64,000 nucleotides of DNA, taken from IMG/VR virus record IMGVR_UViG_3300050343_000255, positions 42,358 to 106,357 of that record; one strand, given 5' to 3'. The first letter of the stretch is position 1. Every line of letters begins with the position of its first letter. The stretch is from a virus. Shown piece by piece: positions 46,363 to 55,640 of this stretch. Both the position numbers and the translations under genes were made by a program. The notes beneath the pieces were generated by a model. The model did no database searches. It was not told the origin of the DNA and saw nothing but the letters and a program-made list of their open reading frames with translations.

Positions 46363-46793
46363 TTAACCGAATAGATTGCCGAGCATTTGCCCGCCTTTAG
46401 ATGCAAGTGCACCCACCATAGGATTGCCACCGGAAAGGATTGTTCCACCAATGCCAGCTACGGCACCAAGGCAGAACCCCACATGGATTTACTAGCGGCA
46501 TCTTTAGCATCCGCCTTCAGTTGCTTAGCTTCCTTTTCTGCAGCAGATACCAGTCCAATCGAGCCTAAACTTTTACCCATTGCATAAGCATCTGCATTAC
46601 TTGCTGCAGTTTCTACTGCTGACTTATTGGCAATATCTTGCGCAATAAAATCAGAGGGGCTAAAGGACTGACCTCTATTTGTTTTCCAGATCTTACCAAG
46701 ATCTACAGCATTTCCATAACGAGCGGCATTGCTGCTTGGCTCATTAAATGTTATAGGACTTAAGTTAAGACCTGTAGAAAAGCTGGTAGCCAT
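46363..46793 (-). CDS. Gly-rich virion-type protein, one frame break
   Basis: ~144 aa. MATSFSTGLNLSPITFNEPS, VETAASNADAYAMGKSLGS, EKEAKQLKADAKDAASKSM, then after a break near 46475 GAVAGIGGTILSGGNPMVGA. C-terminal glycine-zipper segment like its neighbours. No family recognised. Confidence 0.5.
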
Positions 46794-46803
46794 ATCTTTT
46801 TAA

Positions 46804-47239
46804 TTAGCCTTTATTAAGTGTATCAATATTATCCAATGTAACCATGCATGTCAATTCCAAAACCTAAGGATTCTAATGTTCTTTCCAAAAATATCCGCAG
46901 GGCTTCTTCCAAATGATTGTAGTTCAGATACACCACTTGATCTGTTCCTCCACCAAAGTTACCAAACCCACCAGCTGCACCAAAAGATCCAACATTGCCG
47001 AGCCAGTCAAGACCTGCCACTTTACCGCACCTGCTGATCTGTTGTTGATTTGCAGATTGCTAGCATCATCCATAGATTTCTTTGTTCTCATTTTTCCAAA
47101 GATGTCTACACCTGCTCCACCAACCATAGCAGTATTAAGAAATGCATTAGCACTTCTTTTGCATCTTTCTGAGCACTAGTGCCTACTATTTTCCAGTATC
47201 AAATGAATCAAGAAAACCTGTGAAAACTCCAAAAGCCAT
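46804..47239 (-). CDS. Gly-rich virion-type protein, several frame breaks
   Basis: ~145 aa if joined. MAFGVFTGFLDSFDTGK, breaks near 47190 and 47160, SANAFLNTAMVGGAGVDIFG, DDASNLQINNRSAG, break near 47030, LDWLGNVGSFGAAGGFGNFG, and probably an end VTLDNIDTLNKG. Same composition class as the neighbouring Gly-rich genes. Confidence 0.45.
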
Positions 47240-47247
47240 AGTAATTA

Positions 47248-48482
47248 CTATAAATATTGTTCAGCGTTTCCGCCTTGCATTTGATTCTCTAGAGAATTCC
47301 TGCGACGTCGCTCTCCTTCAATTATATTACCTCCAACTTGACCTGCTGCTAATCCTCCAAGTCCACCAAGTAGTCCACCAATTGCAGCTTGTTTAGATCT
47401 TGCACCATACTTAGCTCCTGCTAAGTCCACCAGCCAATGCTGCTGTATAAGGAACTATTCCTGTAGTAACTGGTAAGCCTCGACCAAGGAACTGAACCTC
47501 AGGTCCGTGAATACCTTCGTCGGTAAACTTCAGTGCTCCTGCACCAATAGTTAGATCACCATCTGTTGGATTGTAGTCTTCACGCTTGTCATACTTAAAG
47601 GCTTGATAACGCTTGTACTCATCTCGGCTTACATCAGGTCGTACTTTTTTGAACTCTTCGTAAGGAAGTAGTTGACCTGTACGTCCCATCAAATACTTAA
47701 GACCAACCTCACCAAGAACGTTTGAACTCTTTGTTGGATCGTCTTCTGAAGGTAGTGCCGCTTTGTATCCCTCAGCCCCACCAAATGGGCTCATAAGCCC
47801 TAGTCCGGTGTTAATTGCAATACCTGTAGGAATTGCTAACGACTGCACCATACCGGGGCTGTAGTTGCGCTTTTGAAGATCACCTGAATCATCAAAGCTA
47901 TAGCCACGTGATGCTTTAATTTATCGTCAACATACTTTGCCTTTTTTAGTATCCACCATTTCTTTGATGGCATCCTTATCACTGATGTTTAGATACCTTG
48001 GTGATTTTCCTTCAGGGGTAACAGTGAATGGAATCTCAGCGCTTTGTACACGAGACTTTTTGTATAGCTCTGGTACTACACGGGATAGTGCTTGCTCATT
48101 GATCACTTCACCTGTGGCCTGTAGTGCATTCAATAGCCAGTACACACTACGGGTAGTGTCTTGGGTTAAGTCATTAGCAATATCTCCTGTTAGCTGTCCA
48201 CTCTTTCGTGCAGTACTACCTTTTAGCTGCATATCAAACTCTTCAAGAGCTTGACGCTTCTCAGGTCTTAATGTGCCAGTAAGCTCCTGTAACCGAAAGG
48301 CAGCAGGGTGGGTTCCCATAAGAGAATCTGCTTTGGTTGATTCTTCTGTTAGACCACTTAGCTTGCGATCTCGAAGCATCACATTTCTACGATCCTCACG
48401 ACCTATCCCATAACTATCTCTAAAGCCCTTCACCAAAGTCGCTAAGGATATTCCGTATTTGCTGCATGCGATCTTTAGCCAT
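47248..48482 (-). CDS. Large Gly-ended virion protein, frame-broken
   Basis: ~410 aa when joined. ATG 48482 MAKDRMQQIRNILSDFG, break near 48432, KGFRDSYGIGREDRRNVMLR, a helical domain (RPEKRQALEEFDMQLKG; VYWLLNALQATGEVINEQAL), break near 47935, KASRGYSFDDSGDLQKRNYS, then PTGIAINTGLGLMSPFGG, KYLMGRTGQLLPYEEFKKVR, and after a break near 47425 AGAKYGARSKQAAIGGLLGG, a glycine-zipper end. Unknown; possibly the main DNA-ejection protein. Confidence 0.5.
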
Positions 48483-48987
48483 TAACCAATACCTTGATTT
48501 CCGTATAGAAGCTTTGTGTAGATCCAGGCAGTAGTCCTAATTCAGCTAACAGCTTTCCTGTTTGATCCTGTCGGATCATGTTCTCCAGTGCTTCACGATC
48601 CTGTGCACTTAGCTTTTCATAAGGTGTCTGACCTTTTCCACCCATAGCAAGGTCTTTACCTTGTTGTAGTTTTTCAGAAACTACTCGACCACCCATATCT
48701 CCACCAATTGATCCAGCCATATCTAGCACCCTTGCTAGGTTTACATTTGTACCACCAAGTCGTCCTAAAGCTAATCCACCTAAGCCTCCACCCACTACTG
48801 AACCACCAGCAATTAATTTGTCTCCAATATCGCCAGGTGTCATTGCCAGCTTCCATGCCACCAAATAACATGATTCTGGAAGAAGACGTTCTCCAAGAGC
48901 CATATTGCCCATATATTTACCTGTAGCTGGATTACTGAATAAACCTTTGACAGCACTACCTGCAAATCTTCCTACTTTACCAATCAT
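48475..48987 (-). CDS. Gly-rich virion-type protein (170 aa)
   Basis: Intact ORF, though a short stretch (LPESCYLVAWKLAMTPGDIG) may be locally out of frame. Glycine-zipper core GGSVVGGGLGGLALGRLGG, then a charged helical end (AQDREALENMIRQDQTG). Composition matches the neighbouring membrane-active set. Confidence 0.5.
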   Translation of the reverse strand: MIGKVGRFAGSAVKGLFSNPATGKYMGNMALGERLLPESCYLVAWKLAMTPGDIGDKLIAGGSVVGGGLGGLALGRLGGTNVNLARVLDMAGSIGGDMGGRVVSEKLQQGKDLAMGGKGQTPYEKLSAQDREALENMIRQDQTGKLLAELGLLPGSTQSFYTEIKVLVNG

Positions 48988-48993
48988 TATTTC

Positions 48994-49322
48994 TTACGCA
49001 TTTTGTGGGTTGTTCATATTATATCTAGGCATGAAAGAATTGTTCTCCTGGAGGAATTGACCTTGTTGAAAGTACTCCATGAATTCATATATGATCTGTT
49101 TTCCATCATCATTGTCCGCGTACTTTTGTGCAAGAAGTTTTGCACTTTGATCTGTTCTGCTGAAGCAGGGCGGCTAGGTCACGAGGTGTTCTTGATTCAG
49201 CTGCACCACTACTTGTTCCAAACCTTGTACCTTTCCTGAATCTCTTTGAACGTCAGCACCTGCAGCTTACGTAGGGATCCAAGGTCTACTCTTGCTTTAC
49301 CTGGATTATTACTGTTGCGCAT
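48994..49322 (-). CDS. Small hypothetical protein, frame-broken
   Basis: ~110 aa. MRNSNNPGKARVDLGSLRKL, breaks near 49255 and 49165, GTSSGAAESRTPRDLAALL, SAKLL-AQKYADNDDGKQ, YEFMEYFQQGQFLQENNSF. Asn/Gln-rich. No family recognised. Confidence 0.45.
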
Positions 49323-49324
49323 GA

Positions 49325-50834
49325 TTAAGCTCTAGGGAAACGTGAACGACGGCCTACAGGGAGGCAGTTGGGAAATAATTGAACTCATCGCATCTGCACG
49401 ACGAGAGAGATCTTCATCTGCTCTGCGTTGTACAGCTTGTGCACCAATGATGTTGGATTCATTGCGCTTACGGCGAATAGCCGCATCTGCTCTGGATTCA
49501 GTCTTCTTGGCACGACCTTCACTCAACTGTTCAAGTTTTGAGCGAATCGCGGCAGGGTCTGTTTCACCAGTGCGGTTATAGACCTCTTGCTGTCCAAACG
49601 TAGACAGTGGGTTTGTTGAGCGCTGCGCGGGCATCCCGATATATGGCTTTGCGGCTCCAGGGCTTTGAAGCTTTGCCATTGCAGCAACTACGTCCTCACC
49701 TGTGCTCTTCACACGAGTTCCACCCTTCTGTTGAGCAATACCTACGTTTCCGAAGCCCTCTTGTGGGGAATCAAAGGTGATACCAGCAGTGGGACCACCG
49801 GTACGGTCTAGGTAAGTGCCAGTTGGGTTCTGATTTACCGAAGAACGGCGTGCAGCATCCAGTTGGAACATGGAGTTAGCCAAACGTTGCTCATCTCCAC
49901 TGCTCATACCCAGTTTCTGCATGAGACCACTAACAACCTGTGTTCCTGCAGGGATGTTCTTACGAGTTTCGGGATCTACAACAAACAGTGTGTCTCCTTT
50001 GCGCTCTAGTTCCTGATTAACGAAGGTTGCAGCCTTCTCAAGCTCATCGATTGAACGAATATTGCCTGATACTTGCTGCAGAGAAGGGGAATCAATACGA
50101 ATACCCAGTTCTCGCAGTTTGTTTGAGAAGTTTGTCGTCTCTTTAGAGATATTTGCCTGTGGATACCGAGGAGGAGTGCTTCCTGTGTCCTGAACCATGG
50201 CAGGAAGGTTGCTTGCAGTCCACTCACGTGCAGTTTGTGGATTCTGTGGAGAGTTCATCATCTGAGCAGTGTCAGGTGTATTAGCTCCTTGGGTTGAGAG
50301 GCTGATTCCCAAAGCAGGATCCAAAGCAATAGGTGCCTTGGTCACTGGATCTGCGTATCCAACAATCCGTCCGGTGTTATCGACGATCTCTTCTGCATTA
50401 GACATGACTGCTTTAGCACCATCGAAGTCTTGCTGCGCTTGCTCCATACCTCCAAGGGAGCCTGCGGCTCCGAGGCGGCGAATTTCACCAATACGGCCAA
50501 TAGCTTCATCAGCCATGGCACCATCACTGCCACCTAAGAATTGAGTACGAGCAATGTTCTGTGCTTCTGCATCAGCACGGTTGTCGTTGTACTCCATCAT
50601 CTCTGGATTAAACCGAGCACGGTCACGACTTGCGGTTGCTCGTCCAATCGTGCGTCAGCTGCGCGTTCATTCCCTAAATAAACTTTGAGAGCGTCCATTG
50701 CTGTGGATGTTTCGCTATCAACCCCAGATCCACCGAATACACGGGCAATAGATCCACCAATTCCTTGCTGTTGACGTTCAGCAGAGCGTTGAAGGTCCGA
50801 CTAATGCATCAGTAAGCACTGATTTAGGTGCCAT
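49325..50834 (-). CDS. Long coiled-coil virion protein, frame-broken ends
   Basis: ~500 aa. MAPKSVLTDALV, break near 50795, AERQQQGIGGSIARVFGGSG, VDSETSTAMDALKVYLGNER; break near 50650; then the long intact piece (MMEYNDNRADAEAQNIARTQ ... KKTESRADAAIRRKRNESNI), and a last break near 49365 giving GRRSRFPRA. Ala/Gln/Arg-rich helices, beta segment LFVVDPETRKNIPAGTQVVS. No enzyme motif. Probably an internal core or ejection protein. Confidence 0.55.
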
Positions 50835-50889
50835 TACTGGAAAATCTTCTGGATTCAGCGCTAAATGTTTTCAGCACTCAAATCAGCGA

Positions 50890-51299
50890 TTAGCCCTTTT
50901 TACTCCTAGATCCTTTGTATTCTTTGGCATCTAGCAGGTCTTCTTTGATTCTTCTTGCGTTCTTGATCAGTCATATTGACTGTCAAAACCTCGATATTCG
51001 TAGAATGTCTGCTCATTGATCTCTACCAAATCCTGCATCTAATTCGTCATCATCTAGGAACTTAATACCATCAAGCTCTGGACGTCCCACATTTGCAGTA
51101 GTTGTCTTCTCTGACTGTGCAATCTGCCGTAGATATTGGTCTGGATCAAACTGTTGGTCAGCCCTGGCCTGGCGACGTTGCTGACGAGACACAGCAGAAG
51201 CATTTCTTCTTGCGACAACCCAAGGGTTTGTCGGGCGGCCTGGAATTGTGCACTTTGGATTAATGCATTATTGAGGCTTTGTTTAGCTTCTAGTGACAC
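50890..51299 (-). CDS. Small virion-type protein, frame-broken
   Basis: ~134 aa. MSLEAKQSLNNALIQSAQFQ, AARQTLGLSQEE, break near 51200, AVSRQQRRQARADQQFDPDQ, YLRQIAQSEKTTTANVGRPE, LDGIKFLDDDELDAGFG, and a last part with EINEQTFYEYRGFDSQYD and DLLDAKEYKGSRSKKG. Gln-rich, charged. No family recognised. TCTACAATAG lies ~25 bases upstream. Confidence 0.5.
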
Positions 51300-51323
51300 T
51301 ATTTCTACTGCGTAAACCTACAA

Positions 51324-51337
51324 CTATTGTAGATAAT
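51324..51337 (-). promoter_or_regulatory. TACAATAG-type -10 element (minus)
   Basis: Minus strand reads ATTATCTACAATAG, 25 bases upstream of the ATG at 51299. Confidence 0.45.
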
Positions 51338-51352
51338 TTAAATATCTTTTAT

Positions 51353-52241
51353 TTACCTAGCATGCTTGTTCATAAAAAGATCTTTCAAACCCTGGGATGC
51401 AAATCTTTTAGTAGGAATATCTAAACCTTTTGCTAATTGATTCATTACTCCATCTTCCATCTCAGCTTTGTAATCAGGTTTCACAGCTGTAGACAATTCA
51501 ATGCCTTCAATCATTGGAGTGACACCTGGAATAATTGGAGTGGATCCTGCATTCATCGAAGAGGGCAGTTGACCTTTTGCAACTAACTGGGCAGCAGCAT
51601 TTTTAAAAGCTTGAGCATCTTGTGGAGTTGAATTACCAATAGAACTGCCATCAATTACAGTCTCAAGTCCACCATTGTTAATAGCAATAATGTCATCACG
51701 GGATCTACCCGTATCATCCATTTGATCTTGGATATCAGCATTTTTCATACGAGTGCTTTGGAATCCGCTTTTGGCAAACTCCTTTTGTGCCAAAGCAGGG
51801 TTAGCCTTTGCCCATTCTTGAAGATCTTTACGGTCGGCATACATCTCTTGGATGTCACTCATATTTGCCTGACCGGCTTTAAAGTTAGATGCATACCTTG
51901 CTCTGTAGCATTTGGATCTAATTTTGGACCCTTTGCAGTATCTGGTGCTGATTGATTGCTTAGTTAATTGCTTCTTGTGTCTCTTCAGGTGAGAGCGTAT
52001 CAAAGCCTTGAATAGGTTTCTTATCTTCGATTTTGTTTTTTGAGCTTACCTGCCAAAAATTGCTTGAGAAAGTCGTCTTGCTCTAGTCCTAATGCTTGAC
52101 GTAAGTTTTTACCGTATTCACCATATGCTTGTGAAACTGCAGCACCTGCATTCATCAATGGATTAATTATTCCTGCATTTATATTTTTGACGTTCACACC
52201 TGGGATAAAATTTCACCAAAATATTTAATAGCCATTGTCAT
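51353..52241 (-). CDS. First gene of the virion block, frame-broken
   Basis: ~296 aa. ATG 52241 (or 52235) MTMAIKYFGE, break near 52212, GVNVKNINAGIINPLMNAGA, AVSQAYGEYGKNLRQALGLE, break near 52045, PIQGFDTLSPEETQEAINQ, break near 51900, then FKAGQANMSDIQEMYADRKD and the intact C-terminus NQLAKGLDIPTKRFASQGLK. No domain recognised. It is the most upstream minus-strand gene, with GATACAATTGATTC about 20 bases above its start. Confidence 0.5.
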
Positions 52242-53083
52242 TTTTAATACTGAATCAATTGTATCTAATGCAAAAACTACTCTTGCTACGCTGTTTCCCT
52301 ATATTGTTTATTTAAAAAGGTAAGAGTAATAGGTAGCTAGGAATTAACAAAGGATATATACAAAACAAGCGTAGTTTGCGTAGTTCGTAGCAAGGATTCA
52401 AACAAAGCAGCGTTGCCTCGATATTCCCACGATTGTCAACGTCCGCTCACACAGCCATATATAGTATGTACCCTAAGTTATGGGACATATACCCAAATTT
52501 AAAAGGGTAGGAGTCGGTCAATATTGACATATGGCACAAAAGAGTTCCCTATAGGACCCTAAATTAGTTAGAAAATTTTCGACACGTCTAATCCCTTCTG
52601 TACCCCGGTAACCGGTGGAACAAAAAAAATATACACACGTTTCACATGTGATTAACATTTGTTTTGAACACAAGTAACAACAGAAGGATTCAACTCAAGT
52701 TAACAACAGTAAAGTTTACACATAATGTTTCACATTTGTTTTACTTATGTTGTAACAGTTGAGTTCTTACACACGTCACGTTCGCTTTACAGAAGTATCA
52801 CTTTCGTTTATAGGAACATCTGTCGTTGACGTATGTGTATACATTGTTCCCCTGTGAAATTCATGGGCGTCATTTCGAGTCACACGATGACTACGATACA
52901 CGAGAGCTGGAATGTAACACAATGGCGTCAATGACGCCTCTAATTGTGTTCTTTATGTGTCACACATGCAATCACATGATCGGTCTTGTTCACTTAGCTG
53001 GCTATTTACCTTGTCCAGATTGGTACACAATGGCGTCAATTGACGCCTCTATTTCATTGTGTTCTTTCGATACTAAGTATCTC
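52242..53083. promoter_or_regulatory. Control region B, long non-coding stretch
   Basis: Divergent gap between the virion block and the + strand array. 52275-52295 holds ACTACTCTTGCTACGC; 52369-52391 holds GCGTAGTTTGCGTAGTTCG followed by TAGC; between lie TATTTAAAAAGG and GGATATATAC. From 52630 to 52775 two imperfect repeats (GTTTCACATGTG / GTTTCACATTTG) and an imperfect inverted pair (TCAACTCAAGTTAACAACA and GTTGTAACAGTTGAGTT) surround AT-rich DNA, which could be a replication origin. GGCGTC-AAT-GACGCC (52924) and GGCGTCAATTGACGCC (53032) are hairpins followed by T/C-rich tracts; a TTG-started reading frame through here (52826) is not convincing. Confidence 0.5.
53032..53047 (+). terminator. 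Hairpin GGCGTCAATTGACGCC
   Basis: Perfect palindrome upstream of the gene starting at 53084, followed by TCTATTTC and the box GTGTTCTTT. A near copy (GGCGTC-AAT-GACGCC) sits at 52924-52938. Confidence 0.5.
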
Positions 53084-53419
53084 ATGCGTAAACTCGCTAC
53101 CCTTACCAAGATGACTGCCAAAGGTCTGTCAACTTGGACATTCGCTCAATGTGACAGTGTCTACGTCGCATTCGGTGGTACTACTAACCGATGCAGAGTA
53201 TTCACTACACATGCACAGCTTCAGGACTGCATGCTCAACTATGCGTCCTATGGCTATCAAGTAGAACGTCATACGACCAAGCGTCGTTGGGACGGAGCTA
53301 CTCCTAAGCCTATTAAGCGTGTACCACCATCAATGCAGCAGGAGCTTGCACTACTTGAGACTATGACTCAAGAGACTGCTCCCCGTCCTGCAGAAGATAC
53401 CTTGGTGGCACTCTATTGA
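53084..53419 (+). CDS. Hypothetical protein sharing SSB-like C-terminal tip (111 aa)
   Basis: ATG 53084 chosen because it lies 23 bases after a GTGTTCTTT box and the upstream extension overlaps hairpins. Basic N-terminal half (MRKLATLTKMTAKGLSTW), then beta strands with two Cys (CRVFTTHAQLQDCMLNY). The end, QETAPRPAEDTLVALY, shares the last residues LVALY with the SSB-like protein at 57235-57720. No family recognised; probably works at DNA with the same partner. Confidence 0.6.
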   Translation: MRKLATLTKMTAKGLSTWTFAQCDSVYVAFGGTTNRCRVFTTHAQLQDCMLNYASYGYQVERHTTKRRWDGATPKPIKRVPPSMQQELALLETMTQETAPRPAEDTLVALY

Positions 53420-53433
53420 GCAACAAGAGTCTT

Positions 53434-53452
53434 GGCGTCTATCGACGCCTTT
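53434..53452 (+). terminator. Hairpin GGCGTC-TATC-GACGCC + T-rich
   Basis: 6-bp stem and TTTCTCTTTC tail, 15 bases after the preceding stop codon. Confidence 0.7.
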
Positions 53453-53498
53453 CTCTTTCTATGCCCTTTTGGGCTTATTCACTTATTCGTTATCACTT

Positions 53499-53753
53499 AT
53501 GCGTATCAAAGTCCCTGGTCAAGATTTCAACGTCCGTCTCTTCGAGCGTGTTGAAACTGTTGACAACCAGTACGACATCTTCGATGTAGGCATCGAGCAA
53601 GCTGATGGCACTATCGACAGTGTCTGTGTCGGTGGTTCCTTTGCATATGCCAAGTCACTCGTCAAAACTATTGATGAGAAGGCTGAGCAAGCTAAGGCTT
53701 CCAAAGCTAACGAGCCTCTCGTCGCCGTCGCGCCTCCCGCCTCTGCGGCTTAG
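53499..53753 (+). CDS. Small hypothetical protein (84 aa)
   Basis: ATG 53499. Alternating beta strands (RIKVPGQDFNVRLFERVETV; YDIFDVGIEQADGTIDSV), a helix and an Ala/Pro-rich tail (EPLVAVAPPASAA). No family recognised. One of the individually terminated small genes. Confidence 0.6.
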   Translation: MRIKVPGQDFNVRLFERVETVDNQYDIFDVGIEQADGTIDSVCVGGSFAYAKSLVKTIDEKAEQAKASKANEPLVAVAPPASAA

Positions 53754-53771
53754 CGCTTGACGCTGTGTCCA

Positions 53772-53796
53772 CCGCTATTGCGGGGGCTTTTTTCAT
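53772..53796 (+). terminator. Hairpin CCGC-TATT-GCGG + T run
   Basis: CCGCTATTGCGGGGGCTTTTTTC after the 53753 stop; followed by TTGTCCTTT. Confidence 0.7.
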
Positions 53797-53819
53797 TTGT
53801 CCTTTACATCTGTATCACC

Positions 53820-53978
53820 AATGTTAAGTCCATTCAAAGTGATCTGTGCATTCAGAGAATCTCCTCTGTCATTGATGCACTAGATCTATCATTTGATGAC
53901 TATTCCAACGACCCTACTGCCAACTATTACTGGCGTAGGATGCTCACTCGTGCTATAACTCCTTACATTCTGTACTGA
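53820..53978 (+). CDS. Small hypothetical protein (~53 aa), start frame broken
   Basis: ATG 53820 lies ~20 bases after the TTGTCCTTT box but leads into a short dead frame; one base near 53829 joins it to the protein-like IQSDLCIQRISSVIDALDLS, FDDYSNDPTANYYWRRM. Helical. Without correction the frame has no good start codon. Confidence 0.4.
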   Translation, partial: NVKSIQSDLCIQRISSVIDALDLSFDDYSNDPTANYYWRRMLTRAITPYILY

Positions 53979-54029
53979 GTTTCGATTACACCCAAGGTGG
54001 CACTCGAACATGGCACAAATGTACTGTTA

Positions 54030-54386
54030 TCACATAAGTGATATCTGACCGGACTCCTGTTGGTCTGCGGGTCCTCCGAAGCCAGCAGCAATATCCATAA
54101 CTCCACGACCTGCTAAGGCTACGCCTGCGGCTGGAATTATGTATTTGGGGACTGTACTAGCTACTGGAAGTGCATACTCCATAGCTGTTTGTACAGCTCC
54201 CCCAGGTCCGTCTATCTCTCCCTTACGTAAGGAAGGGTGACCACCACCTGCAATTACTGCAGCAGCTTGAACAGCTGGGTTAGCTCCCTCGTACATCTTA
54301 TTGATACGAGTGGTGTAACCATCATCAAACTCACGAAGTTTGTTGACAATACTGTTCAGCATGTCACCTGCCTTACGTCTATCCAT
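54030..54386 (-). CDS. Isolated virion-type protein (118 aa)
   Basis: Helical N-terminus (GDMLNSIVNKLREFDDGYTT) and Gly/Ala/Pro-rich hydrophobic C-terminus (YIIPAAGVALAGRGVMDIAA). Composition matches the Gly-rich virion genes of 44-49 kb, but it stands alone on the minus strand inside the + array. Has its own GTAGATACAATG element ~23 bases upstream. Confidence 0.55.
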   Translation of the reverse strand: MDRRKAGDMLNSIVNKLREFDDGYTTRINKMYEGANPAVQAAAVIAGGGHPSLRKGEIDGPGGAVQTAMEYALPVASTVPKYIIPAAGVALAGRGVMDIAAGFGGPADQQESGQISLM

Positions 54387-54407
54387 ATCCTTATCCTGTT
54401 TTATACC

Positions 54408-54420
54408 TCATTGTATCTAC
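54408..54420 (-). promoter_or_regulatory. TACAAT-type -10 element (minus)
   Basis: Minus strand reads GTAGATACAATGA, 23 bases upstream of the 54386 ATG. Confidence 0.4.
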
Positions 54421-54466
54421 ATGTGGGATAACTAACAGTTACTATTGAATTGAGATTATTAACATA

Positions 54467-54739
54467 ATGGCACCTATACTTATAACTATATTGATGACTA
54501 CCTTGGTCAACAATGTTTCCCCGCTGATAAGTACTCCAACCCGTCCTTTGAACGTGTGTGAAGAGATCGGTATCGAATTACAACTCGCTATCGATGCTTC
54601 CGTACTCACTCCCAAAGAGGCTCAAGGAATACTTAATCGCTGTTACGAACTACAAGAGTCACAAGAACCTGATGGTCTATACGTACGTCATAATCCTAGG
54701 TACATGGGGCATAGCCTCAGTCGTACTGCTACTACTTAA
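54467..54739 (+). CDS. Small exported/membrane protein (90 aa)
   Basis: Hydrophobic start MAPILITILMTTLVNNV (signal or anchor), then a helical acidic domain with two Cys (NVCEEIGIELQLAIDAS; EAQGILNRCYELQE). Possibly a periplasmic or lysis accessory protein. The C-terminal 15 residues look less regular and may be out of frame. Confidence 0.5.
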   Translation: MAPILITILMTTLVNNVSPLISTPTRPLNVCEEIGIELQLAIDASVLTPKEAQGILNRCYELQESQEPDGLYVRHNPRYMGHSLSRTATT

Positions 54740-54873
54740 GCTTCTATAGCTTATTGAGAACTATTATCAACTATATATAGAATGGGTATTCACTACTCCC
54801 ATTACCGTATATACCGTTGCCTGTCCTATGAATTACATAGGTAAATTAGGGGAGCGGTATATATAAATAAGCA
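54740..54873 (+). promoter_or_regulatory. Leader with two small hairpins
   Basis: ATGGG...CCCAT (54783-54804) and CCTATG-AATTA-CATAGG (54826-54842) are perfect short stems; GCGGTATATATAAATAAG just before the 54874 ATG is a plausible -10. Confidence 0.4.
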
Positions 54874-55113
54874 ATGTCCGTATTTGACCTTATGAGCCCA
54901 TTTGATCCATGGCTGACTTCACGAAGTCCGTCCGTTTATGTTATATCTGATTCAGAAATGAAGGCATATAAACAGAAACAAGCAGTCGCGGAAATCGCTG
55001 AACTGCAACGGCTAGTCGATGGTCACAAGAGTTCTATTGAACGCCTTGAGACACACATCAGCCAACTCGAAACAGAGCTTCCAAAGCTCACCGAAACATC
55101 TAATGCCGCATAA
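54874..55113 (+). CDS. Small coiled-coil protein (79 aa)
   Basis: The C-terminal 50 residues are a clear coiled coil (IAELQRLVDGHKSSIERLET; HISQLETELPKL). The N-terminal part is Ser/Pro-rich (LMSPFDPWLTSRSPS). No family recognised. Its stop codon lies inside the GCCGCA/TGCGGC hairpin region. Confidence 0.55.
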   Translation: MSVFDLMSPFDPWLTSRSPSVYVISDSEMKAYKQKQAVAEIAELQRLVDGHKSSIERLETHISQLETELPKLTETSNAA

Positions 55114-55120
55114 CTGCGGC
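55105..55120 (+). terminator. Hairpin GCCGCATAACTGCGGC
   Basis: 6-bp stem, 4-base loop, overlapping the end of the coiled-coil gene; weak T tract. Confidence 0.55.
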
Positions 55121-55155
55121 TGTAGATATAAATGTTCAATATATAGAAACAAGCA

Positions 55156-55266
55156 GTGATTGTCTTCGATCAAACTACCATCATTCTCGCTGTAATCGGC
55201 ATGGTTGGGCTCCTCTCCACAGGAGTTGTCCTAACCACAGCATTCAAGCGTAGACCTTTGAGTTAG
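55156..55266 (+). CDS. Tiny membrane protein (36 aa)
   Basis: GTG start; IILAVIGMVGLLSTGVVLTT is one transmembrane helix, followed by a basic tail FKRRPLS. Followed directly by a hairpin. Too short for ordinary ORF limits; could be a photosystem-type small subunit or lysis peptide, unknown. Confidence 0.5.
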   Translation: MIVFDQTTIILAVIGMVGLLSTGVVLTTAFKRRPLS

Positions 55267-55273
55267 TAACACT

Positions 55274-55289
55274 GGCGCTTATCAGCGCC
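55274..55289 (+). terminator. Hairpin GGCGCT-TATC-AGCGCC
   Basis: 6-bp stem after the 36-aa gene, followed by TGTAATTACTT and the box ATGTCCTTT. Confidence 0.6.
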
Positions 55290-55321
55290 TGTAATTACTT
55301 ATGTCCTTTGGATATTATTCC

Positions 55322-55519
55322 ATGACTACTATCACCAGCCGCAAAACAGCTGAACTTAAAGCCTTTCCTCCTATTACAGACACCGTTGTCTGGATTAAAC
55401 AGGTGGATTGGGCAGACGTTCGTCAACGCTGCCGTGGCGGAGTTAACAACGTCGGACTTGTCCTCGCTGTAACTGGTGAAAAGATCCATGACCTTGGCGC
55501 TTGGTTAGCTGAGGTCTGA
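55322..55519 (+). CDS. Small hypothetical protein (65 aa)
   Basis: ATG 55322 chosen because it lies 20 bases after ATGTCCTTT, as in neighbouring genes (another ATG at 55301 is part of that box). Beta strands around VVWIKQVDWADVRQRCRGG and a helical end KIHDLGAWLAEV. No family recognised. Confidence 0.55.
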   Translation: MTTITSRKTAELKAFPPITDTVVWIKQVDWADVRQRCRGGVNNVGLVLAVTGEKIHDLGAWLAEV

Positions 55520-55594
55520 TCTATCTGGGGATAACAGTGTGGGAGCTCTGCGTTTCGCATGACGAGGCATGACAACCCCAGAGTGCACAAGATT

Positions 55595-55617
55595 GCCGCT
55601 TAATCGCGGCTTTCTTT
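55595..55617 (+). terminator. Hairpin GCCGC-TTAATC-GCGGC + T-rich
   Basis: 5-bp GC stem and TTTCTTTTT tail. The ~75 bases between the previous stop and this hairpin (55520-55594) contain GGGGATAAC...CAACCCC and may be a small structured RNA. Confidence 0.75.
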
Positions 55618-55640
55618 TTGTGTACTCTTTGCAAGATTAC

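Noticed and set aside
52826-53083. N-terminal extension of the 53084 gene from TTG 52826
   Set aside because: The extension runs through two hairpins and a box resembling terminator-start junctions; composition differs from the conserved-looking part.
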